Under the pieces are notes generated by a model. It did not search any database and had not been told where the DNA came from. It worked only from the letters and a program-made list of their open reading frames with translations. From the NCBI GenBank assembly GCA_913054055.1, contig CAJXIT010000223.1:1-6085 (forward strand): a stretch of DNA of 6,085 nucleotides. The letters run 5' to 3'. Below are positions 1 through 5,345 of the stretch, piece by piece (positions within the stretch are counted from its first letter, which is position 1; each line of letters begins with the position of its first letter). The translations under genes were made by a program, and so were the position numbers. The DNA comes from an uncultured Thalassolituus sp. Its GTDB lineage: Bacteria; Pseudomonadota; Gammaproteobacteria; Pseudomonadales; Oceanobacteraceae.

Positions 1-2394
1 AAGCTATTTTCTTCATTATTAGATATGAAGGTGAAGAAAAAACAATCGGAAGAAGAAAGTGCACATATCGCCAAAGACAATCAACGCATCAAAGAAGCGT
101 TAGATGTCTGCCAAGCCAACGTTATGATGGCAGATGCGGACTTAAATATTGTCTATTTAAATCAGTCAGTTAGATCCATGATGGAAGATGCACAGGATGA
201 TCTAAGAAAAGATTTACCAAACTTTAATGTTGATTCTTTAGTTGGGTTTAATGTGGATGGTTTTCACAAGAACCCAAGCCATCAAAGAGGCATGTTAAAG
301 CAGTTAAAAGAAGTTTATAACACACAAATTGTTGTCGGTGGCAGAACGTTTGATTTAGTGGCTACTCCAGTGTGGTCGGGCAATGATCGACTAGGAACCG
401 TCGTCGAATGGAACGATATTACCGTTGAACTAAGAAACAGGGAGCAAGAAGCAAAAATTGCAGCGGATAACGCGCGCACACGCCAAGCGTTAGACGTATG
501 CCAAGCCAACGTTATGATGGCAGACGCTGAGTTGAATATCATTTACTTAAATGACTCTGTGAAAGGGATGTTAACCGCCGCGCAAGACGATCTGAAAAAA
601 GATTTACCGAATTTTGATATGGATACGTTACTTGGCTTTAACGTTGACGGTTTCCATAAGAACCCAGCCCATCAGCGCGGCATGTTAGAAAAACTACAAA
701 GCGTGTATAACACAAAAATTGTAGTAGGCGGTCATACCTTTGATTTGGTGGCTACTCCCGTGTGGGGTGATAACAAAGAACGCTTAGGCACCGTGGTTGA
801 GTGGAATGATATCACTGAGCAACTTATTCAAGAGAAAGAAGAAAAACGCATTGCCGATGAAAATATTCGAGTGCGTCGTGCGTTAGATGCGTGTACGGCT
901 AATACAATGGTTGCAGATAACGACTTAAACGTTATTTACGCAAACGAAGCGGTTTTAAGTATGTTAAACACCGCGGAGTCTGATATTCGTAAACAGCTAC
1001 CGAATTTTGCGACCAAAGAAGTGATTGGCAGCAATATTGATATTTTCCATAAAAACCCAGCCCATCAACGTCAAATGCTGGCAGCGCTCAGCAATACTTA
1101 CCGTACCCAAATTGATGTGGGTGGCCGCAAGTTTGCCTTAATCGCGAACCCAATCAGTAATGAAGCAGGTGAACGCATTGGTACTGTTGTGGAATGGAAT
1201 GACCGCACACAAGAAGTGGCCGTGGAAGAAGAAGTAGACAACATTATTGAAGCAGCCGGTAAGGGGGACCTCACCCAGCGTGCAGAAGTTTCAGGGAAAA
1301 CGGGATTCTTTAAAGAGCTGGCCATGGGCTTAAATAGCTTAATGAGTATTTCAGAAAATGTAATCAATGATACCGCTCGTGTGCTGGCAGGCATGGCACA
1401 AGGTAATTTGGATGAACGCATTGATTCAGATTATGAAGGTGTGTTCGGTCAACTTAAAGACGATGCCAACACCACAGGTAACAAATTAACCGAAGTGATT
1501 GGCAGCATCCGAGAAGCGGCACAAACCGTTCAAACCGGTTCAACAGAAATTGCCCAGGGCAATACAGATTTGAGTCAACGCACAGAAGAGCAAGCGTCTA
1601 GTTTAGAAGAAACGGCTTCTAGTATGGAAGAAATGACCAGCTCAGTGAAACAAACCAGTGAGAATGCAGTGCATGCGAATCAATTGGCCAGTGATGCTCA
1701 GGTGAGAGCAGAAAGAGGTGGTGAAGTAGTGGGCCGAGCCGTCGGTGCCATGGAAGAAATCAATTCGTCCAGTAAAAAAATTGCCGACATCATCGGGGTT
1801 ATTGATGAAATTGCCTTTCAAACTAATTTACTGGCATTAAACGCAGCGGTAGAAGCAGCACGTGCAGGTGAACAAGGTAAAGGTTTTGCGGTAGTCGCAG
1901 GTGAAGTTCGTAACTTGGCGCAGCGCAGCGCAGGAGCAGCAAAAGAAATTAAAGACTTAATCCGTGACAGTGTTGAAAAAGTGGATAACGGAACAGAGTT
2001 GGTGAATGAATCTGGTAAAACACTTTCAGAAATCGTAGAAGCGGTTGAAAAAGTGAGCACCATGATTAAAGAAATTAGTTCGGCGTCTGAAGAACAAGCA
2101 TCGGGCATAGAGCAGGTTAACAAAGCCATTAGTCAAATGGACGAAATGACTCAGCAGAATGCAGCCTTGGTGGAAGAAGCATCTGCCGCCAGTGAAACCA
2201 TGACTGAGCAGGCCACCAGTATGATGAGCCTAATGGGGTTCTTTCAAGCAACGCAGAACAGCGCAGCGATTGCAGCAGCACCGGTACCAGTACAGGCACC
2301 TAAAGTAACGGCAGCACCTGCACCGTCATCATCAAATGCAACAGCAAGTCGCCCAGTAATAACCGATAGTGATGATGACTGGCAAGAGTTTTAA
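1..2394 (+). CDS. Methyl-accepting chemotaxis protein, soluble, three PAS domains, tandem HAMP, C-terminal CheR-binding pentapeptide (5' end probably outside window)
   Basis: Chemoreceptor expected to control a CheA-CheW kinase complex in a cytoplasmic array. Residues are numbered from the ATG at 25. Three homologous PAS domains lie at about 25-133, 155-264 and 286-395, joined by charged helical linkers. Two HAMP-like segments (about 400-505, marked by GDLTQR and GNLDER) follow, then an E. coli Tsr-like signalling domain (about 505-740) whose tip reads DEIAFQTNLLALNAAVEAAR, the 36-heptad class. An Ala/Pro/Ser linker ends in DWQEF, matching the xWxxF CheR-tethering pentapeptide. Likely methylation glutamates in the first helix are E522, E529 and E536. 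No membrane segment is visible in the 789 residues. Start: the ATG at 25 lacks a Shine-Dalgarno, and the frame stays open to base 1 with KLFSSLLD, which looks like a receptor N-terminus, so the start is probably just upstream. The sensed ligand cannot be read from the sequence. Family call very secure; start uncertain. Confidence 0.96.
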   Translation, partial: KLFSSLLDMKVKKKQSEEESAHIAKDNQRIKEALDVCQANVMMADADLNIVYLNQSVRSMMEDAQDDLRKDLPNFNVDSLVGFNVDGFHKNPSHQRGMLKQLKEVYNTQIVVGGRTFDLVATPVWSGNDRLGTVVEWNDITVELRNREQEAKIAADNARTRQALDVCQANVMMADAELNIIYLNDSVKGMLTAAQDDLKKDLPNFDMDTLLGFNVDGFHKNPAHQRGMLEKLQSVYNTKIVVGGHTFDLVATPVWGDNKERLGTVVEWNDITEQLIQEKEEKRIADENIRVRRALDACTANTMVADNDLNVIYANEAVLSMLNTAESDIRKQLPNFATKEVIGSNIDIFHKNPAHQRQMLAALSNTYRTQIDVGGRKFALIANPISNEAGERIGTVVEWNDRTQEVAVEEEVDNIIEAAGKGDLTQRAEVSGKTGFFKELAMGLNSLMSISENVINDTARVLAGMAQGNLDERIDSDYEGVFGQLKDDANTTGNKLTEVIGSIREAAQTVQTGSTEIAQGNTDLSQRTEEQASSLEETASSMEEMTSSVKQTSENAVHANQLASDAQVRAERGGEVVGRAVGAMEEINSSSKKIADIIGVIDEIAFQTNLLALNAAVEAARAGEQGKGFAVVAGEVRNLAQRSAGAAKEIKDLIRDSVEKVDNGTELVNESGKTLSEIVEAVEKVSTMIKEISSASEEQASGIEQVNKAISQMDEMTQQNAALVEEASAASETMTEQATSMMSLMGFFQATQNSAAIAAAPVPVQAPKVTAAPAPSSSNATASRPVITDSDDDWQEF
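97..1209 (+). repeat. Three in-frame tandem PAS-domain coding repeats (period about 390 bases)
   Basis: Units begin at 97, 487 and 880, each with a codon run for ALD(V/A)C, and end near 423, 816 and 1209. Spacing is 130 and then 131 codons. By hand alignment the first and second units share about 86 of 109 residues; the second and third share about 60 of 110. The first two also share an exact 26-base stretch (109-134 and 499-524). This indicates a more recent duplication of units 1 and 2 after an older split from unit 3. Every unit keeps a Cys near its start, an FHKNPxHQR block in the middle and GTVVEWND near its end. Confidence 0.9.
2377..2391 (+). other. C-terminal CheR-binding pentapeptide DWQEF of the chemoreceptor
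   Basis: The last five receptor codons read DWQEF, after an acidic run (DSDD) and a roughly 40-residue Ala/Pro/Ser-rich flexible linker. In E. coli Tar and Tsr the equivalent tails are NWETF and NWESF; P. aeruginosa McpB/Aer2 ends in GWEEF and recruits its cognate CheR2. The Trp and terminal Phe that dock on the CheR beta-subdomain are both present. Since cheR follows immediately, a dedicated receptor-methyltransferase pair is likely. Confidence 0.85.
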
Positions 2395-2396
2395 AT

Positions 2397-2400
2397 AAGG
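2397..2400 (+). promoter_or_regulatory. Shine-Dalgarno AAGG for cheR, supporting the ATG at 2408
   Basis: AAGG lies 7 bases before the ATG at 2408 but only 1 base before the ATG at 2402, so 2408 is the better start. A second AAAGGA (2422-2427) is 7 bases before another in-frame ATG at 2435. However, starting there would remove the EFPMTDENF segment, whose equivalent (EFxFTDxDF) is common near the N-terminus of CheR proteins, so it is less likely. Confidence 0.55.
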
Positions 2401-2407
2401 CATGAGA

Positions 2408-3232
2408 ATGGATTTTACAGGAAAGGAATTCCCAATGACGGACGAGAACTTTAAGTTTCTCGCCGATATTGCCTATGAAATCAGCGGCATAGTACTGGGT
2501 GAACATAAAAAAGAGCTGGTATATAGTCGGATTGCTAGGCGCATTCGTAAATTAAGTTTACAAAACTTTGACCAGTATTGTCAGTATTTGGAGTCGCATC
2601 GTGATTTGGAAACCAACGAGTTTGTTAATTCCATTACCACAAACCTAACGTCATTTTTCAGAGAATCCCATCACTTTGAATACTTAGCTAAAACGGTTAT
2701 ACCTGAATGGAAAAAAACTAAGATCAATCAGCCTATTAGAATTTGGTCTTCAGCGTGTTCAACGGGTCCAGAACCATACAGTATTGCGATTACACTCAAT
2801 AAAAATATGAACATCAAAAGTTTTGATGTGAAAATTTTGGCAACAGATTTAGACAGCGAAGTATTAGCGAAAGGTCGTGCTGGTGAATATTCATTGGATG
2901 ATATTGAGCAGCTTCCACGAGATTATTTATCCAGTTTTGTACGAAATGAAAAGTCAGGCATGGGTATGGTAAAGCCTGAATTAAAAGAATTAATTAAGTT
3001 TAACCGCTTAAATCTACTAGGGCCTTGGCCTATGAAGGTTAAATTTGATGTGATCTTTTGCCGTAATGTTGTGATTTATTTCAACAAAGAAACACAGCGT
3101 GAATTGTTTGATCGACTTGCTGATGCTTTGGAAGATGGTGGTTATCTATTTATTGGCCATAGTGAAACTTTGCACGGTGTTAGCAACCGTTTTGAATCCA
3201 TCGGTCGAACCATATATAAAAAGGTGAAGTAG
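2408..3232 (+). CDS. cheR: Chemotaxis protein methyltransferase CheR
   Basis: Transfers methyl groups from S-adenosylmethionine to glutamates on the chemoreceptor during adaptation; cytoplasmic. The protein has 274 residues from the chosen start, close to the 286 of E. coli CheR, and aligns along its whole length. An N-terminal helical domain (about 7-85) ends in the conserved TSFFRE with R85. The SAM-binding Rossmann domain follows: CSTGPEPYSIAI (E122), LATDLD (D147), the LNLL motif (201-204), FCRNVVIYF (218-225) and LFIGHSE (about 247-253). The position before E122 is Pro where E. coli has Glu; this site varies in the family and E122 is kept. The region about 160-200 corresponds to the beta-subdomain that docks the receptor pentapeptide, fitting the DWQEF tail of the gene just upstream. 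The gap to the receptor stop codon is 13 bases, and cheD starts 2 bases after this stop, so the genes are probably co-transcribed and translationally coupled. Confidence 0.97.
   Translation: MDFTGKEFPMTDENFKFLADIAYEISGIVLGEHKKELVYSRIARRIRKLSLQNFDQYCQYLESHRDLETNEFVNSITTNLTSFFRESHHFEYLAKTVIPEWKKTKINQPIRIWSSACSTGPEPYSIAITLNKNMNIKSFDVKILATDLDSEVLAKGRAGEYSLDDIEQLPRDYLSSFVRNEKSGMGMVKPELKELIKFNRLNLLGPWPMKVKFDVIFCRNVVIYFNKETQRELFDRLADALEDGGYLFIGHSETLHGVSNRFESIGRTIYKKVK
3221..3226 (+). promoter_or_regulatory. Shine-Dalgarno AAGGTG for cheD inside the end of cheR
   Basis: AAGGTG lies 7 bases before the cheD ATG at 3234 and is part of the last codons of cheR, whose TAG stop is at 3230-3232. Only one base separates the stop from the next start, an arrangement that favours translational coupling. 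Confidence 0.7.
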
Positions 3233-3233
3233 C

Positions 3234-3875
3234 ATGTTGGAACATGAGCTTCAACAACCTGAAGCAGAAAAAGGATTTGAACATGTTAATCGGTATTTCG
3301 ATAAAAAACATCAGGTATGGTCTTCAAAGATATTGCCTGGTGAATTTTATGTCACTACACATGGTGAAATGATCGGAACGGTTTTGGGTTCATGCATAAG
3401 CGCTTGTGTACGTGATGTTAAATTAGGAATAGGTGGCATGAACCATTTTATGTTACCCGCCCAAACTGAACACAGCACAGAACAATGGGGCAGCGATGCT
3501 AATACATCGGCCACTCGATATGGGAACTGGGCAATGGAGTATTTGCTCAATACGCTTTATAAATTAGGTGCTAAAAAACAAAATTTAGAGGTTAAGTTAT
3601 TTGGTGGTGGTCAAGTGCTAGCCAATTTAACCGATATTGGTCAGCGGAATATTTTATTTGCGTATGATTTTTTACGTAAAGAAGGTTTAGAGGTTGTCGC
3701 AGCGGATGTGGGTGATATTTATTCTCGAAAAGTTTTGTATTTCCCCGATACAGGGTCCGTAAAAGTTCGGCGTATTACTTCCACTAGAAATGAAACGATT
3801 ATTAATCGTGAAAAAGGCTATATGGATAGCATTCGTGAACAAGATAGCAGTTCTGACATAGAGCTATTTGATTAA
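3234..3875 (+). CDS. cheD: Chemoreceptor glutamine deamidase CheD
   Basis: CheD proteins hydrolyse selected receptor glutamines to glutamate (in some species also methylesters) and can bind receptors as regulators. The family's Cys-His-Thr catalytic set is visible: T49 and C54 in TVLGSC and H71 in GGMNHFMLP. The FGGG motif (123-126) and the central VAADVGDIYSRKV region also fit the family. The length, 213 residues, matches proteobacterial CheD and is longer than the compact Thermotoga and Bacillus forms because of an N-terminal extension of about 30 residues and a Ser/Asp/Glu-rich tail (about 190-213). The gene sits between cheR and cheB, as in the P. aeruginosa che2-type order receptor-cheR-cheD-cheB. 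The neighbouring receptor already encodes Glu at all three predicted first-helix methylation sites, so this CheD's substrate residue is not obvious. The identity is secure. Confidence 0.96.
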   Translation: MLEHELQQPEAEKGFEHVNRYFDKKHQVWSSKILPGEFYVTTHGEMIGTVLGSCISACVRDVKLGIGGMNHFMLPAQTEHSTEQWGSDANTSATRYGNWAMEYLLNTLYKLGAKKQNLEVKLFGGGQVLANLTDIGQRNILFAYDFLRKEGLEVVAADVGDIYSRKVLYFPDTGSVKVRRITSTRNETIINREKGYMDSIREQDSSSDIELFD

Positions 3876-3879
3876 GTAT

Positions 3880-3883
3880 GGAG
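3880..3883 (+). promoter_or_regulatory. Shine-Dalgarno GGAG for the GTG start of cheB
   Basis: GGAG is followed by a 6-base spacer and the GTG at 3890. No ATG in this frame lies between the cheD stop (3873-3875) and this point, and starting at the GTG gives the canonical receiver N-terminus MIKVLIVDDS. The start is therefore well supported despite the rarer codon. Confidence 0.75.
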
Positions 3884-3889
3884 TCTTAA

Positions 3890-4933
3890 GTGATAAAAGT
3901 ATTAATAGTAGATGACTCAGTCTTAATTCAAAAAGTATTAACTGAGATATTTTCTGCTGATCCAGGCATCCAAGTTGTTGGCGTAGCTGATGATCCTTAC
4001 GATGCTCGAGACCAAATAAAGCTGCTGAAGCCAGATGTGATCACGTTAGATATCGAAATGCCAAAAATGGATGGCATTACTTTTCTAAAAAATATCATGC
4101 GGTTAAGGCCGATGCCGGTAGTCATGATTTCAACTTTGACTCAGAAAGGCGCGCCTTCTACGTTAGAGGCGTTAGAACTTGGCGCGGTAGATTATGTAGG
4201 AAAACCCAGTGCGGACAAACCTGAGTTACTTGCAAGTTACGCCGTGGAAATCATTGAAAAAGTAAAAGTGGCATCGGTTTCAAATATTTCTCGTCTTGAA
4301 GCGCAAGCCAGCCGTGCTCCGCTAGTTAAGCCTAAACCTGAAAAAATGGGGGCTTTGAAAAATAATAGGTTGATTGTCATAGGGGCATCTACTGGTGGCA
4401 CAGAGGCGATTCGTGAATTGCTACTGATGATGCCTGCAGACTGCCCTCCTATTTTAATTACTCAGCATATTCCACCACTGTTTAGTACATCATTTTCTAA
4501 GCGTTTAGATGGTTTGCTGCCCCACGATGTGCATGAAGCGGCGGATGGAGATAAAGTGCTAGCCGGTAATATTTACATTGCTCCTGGAGACCGTCAAATG
4601 GAACTGCAAGTGAAAGGGGGGAATTATTACTGCCGTGTCTATGACGGTGAAAGGGTTAATTTACACAAGCCTTCTGTAGAAGTGCTGTTTAAATCAATTA
4701 CCAAGCAATGTGCTAAAAACACAATCGGTGTCATGTTAACGGGTATGGGAGCTGACGGTGCTTCAGCCATGCTAGAAATGAAACAGGCTGGCAGTTATAA
4801 CATCATTCAAGATGAGGCCAGCTCAGTGGTTTGGGGCATGCCTGGTGCAGCGGCAGAGTTAGGTGCTGGAGACAAAATTTTACCGTTAGATAATATAGCG
4901 GGTCATATTGTCACAAAACTGAAAACAAGTTAA
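3890..4933 (+). CDS. cheB: Chemotaxis response regulator protein-glutamate methylesterase/glutamine deamidase CheB
   Basis: Removes receptor methyl groups (and deamidates glutamines) when phosphorylated by CheA, closing the adaptation loop against CheR. An N-terminal receiver domain (1-about 122) carries the acidic pocket D8/D9, phosphoacceptor D54 in LDIEMPKMDG, S81 and K105 in GKP. A linker of about 35 residues leads to the catalytic methylesterase domain (about 158-345). The Ser-His-Asp triad is readable as S167 in GASTGGTEAI, H193 in TQHIPP and D289 in TGMGADG, matching Ser164/His190/Asp286 of Salmonella CheB. The 347-residue length is normal. No pentapeptide-like tail is present. GTG start with a good Shine-Dalgarno, 14 bases after cheD. 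Both domains are intact with no missing key residues, so the protein should be active. Confidence 0.98.
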   Translation: MIKVLIVDDSVLIQKVLTEIFSADPGIQVVGVADDPYDARDQIKLLKPDVITLDIEMPKMDGITFLKNIMRLRPMPVVMISTLTQKGAPSTLEALELGAVDYVGKPSADKPELLASYAVEIIEKVKVASVSNISRLEAQASRAPLVKPKPEKMGALKNNRLIVIGASTGGTEAIRELLLMMPADCPPILITQHIPPLFSTSFSKRLDGLLPHDVHEAADGDKVLAGNIYIAPGDRQMELQVKGGNYYCRVYDGERVNLHKPSVEVLFKSITKQCAKNTIGVMLTGMGADGASAMLEMKQAGSYNIIQDEASSVVWGMPGAAAELGAGDKILPLDNIAGHIVTKLKTS

Positions 4934-5016
4934 TTAATGGATTTTTTACCATCCTGTATTATTTGAACTAAGCTCTATATAGGATGAAAAAGCAAGGTAA
5001 TGCAACAGGGGTTATT
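4934..5016 (+). other. Intergenic gap between cheB and the STAS gene, no strong signal seen
   Basis: At 83 bases this is the largest non-coding gap in the window and the natural place for a separate promoter. It is AT-rich and contains TATTAT at 4957-4962 as a possible -10 element, but no convincing -35 at the right distance. I saw no match to sigma-54 or sigma-28 (flagellar/chemotaxis) promoter consensus, and no stable hairpin followed by a T-run. Whether the last two genes have their own promoter or are read through from cheB is open. Confidence 0.4.
5007..5011 (+). promoter_or_regulatory. Shine-Dalgarno AGGGG fixing the STAS gene start at 5017
   Basis: AGGGG is 5 bases before the ATG at 5017. 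The in-frame ATG at 4984, 11 codons earlier, has only an AGG directly touching it, with no usable spacing. The downstream start also gives a protein beginning MSVNA, ahead of the first STAS strand. Confidence 0.65.
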
Positions 5017-5316
5017 ATGTCTGTAAATGCAACAACTAACGGCAATGAATTAACAGTGAACATTGAAGGTCGCTTTGATTTCAGTGCCCATCAAGAATTT
5101 CGCGATTCTTACGAAAAAGCGGATAGCAGTATTAATCGATATGTGATTGATATGAAGAATGCTAGTTACCTGGACAGTTCGGCATTAGGCATGTTATTGC
5201 TGCTTAGAGATCATGCTGGCGGCGACAATGCTGATGTACATATTACTAACTGTAATCAGGATGTTCGAAAGATCTTAACCATTTCTAATTTTGAACAGCT
5301 ATTTAAGATCGATTAA
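5017..5316 (+). CDS. STAS-domain anti-sigma factor antagonist (HsbA/CrsA/SpoIIAA-like)
   Basis: Small single-domain protein of 99 residues (110 if the less likely ATG at 4984 is used). STAS proteins of this type bind an anti-sigma factor or similar partner when unphosphorylated and are inactivated by serine phosphorylation. The diagnostic segment is YLDSSALGMLLLLRDHA (51-67). It corresponds to the SpoIIAA DSSGLG motif, so S55 is the likely phosphoserine, with S54 beside it. The opening strand (ELTVNIEGRFDFSAH) and the C-terminal region (ISNFEQLFKI) complete the fold. The closest families I recognise are P. aeruginosa HsbA and Shewanella CrsA, both partners of REC-PP2C phosphatases; such a phosphatase starts 30 bases downstream here. 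The target anti-sigma factor and the serine kinase domain are not in the window. STAS identity is secure; the specific pathway is inferred. Confidence 0.9.
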   Translation: MSVNATTNGNELTVNIEGRFDFSAHQEFRDSYEKADSSINRYVIDMKNASYLDSSALGMLLLLRDHAGGDNADVHITNCNQDVRKILTISNFEQLFKID

Positions 5317-5345
5317 CTGATTAGACAATTAGCTGGGCATTAATC

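Noticed and set aside
315..2129. Three minus-strand open frames (315-542, 1098-1421, 1818-2129) opposite the chemoreceptor
   Set aside because: They lie wholly inside a strongly conserved coding gene, match no family I recognise, are rich in Ser/Thr/Ala as expected from the complement of receptor codons, and have no supporting ribosome sites.
2435..2437. Alternative cheR start at the ATG at 2435 with AAAGGA seven bases upstream
   Set aside because: The ribosome site is good, but this start would cut the EFPMTDENF segment that is commonly conserved near the CheR N-terminus, so 2408 is preferred.
2300..2506. Minus-strand open frame spanning the receptor-cheR junction
   Set aside because: It overlaps the ends of two well-supported genes, has no recognisable domain, and its translation looks like a reverse-complement shadow.
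3347..3550. Minus-strand open frame inside cheD
   Set aside because: It covers the conserved CheD catalytic region on the opposite strand, so it is explained as a shadow of that gene.
4937..4954. Possible terminator hairpin after cheB (ATGG, T-rich loop, CCAT)
   Set aside because: The stem is only four pairs, the T-run is in the loop rather than after the stem, and GC content is low, so it is unlikely to stop transcription.
4957..4962. TATTAT as a -10 promoter element for the STAS gene
   Set aside because: No matching -35 element at 16-18 bases upstream, and AT-rich gaps give such hexamers by chance. It is mentioned only within the intergenic entry.
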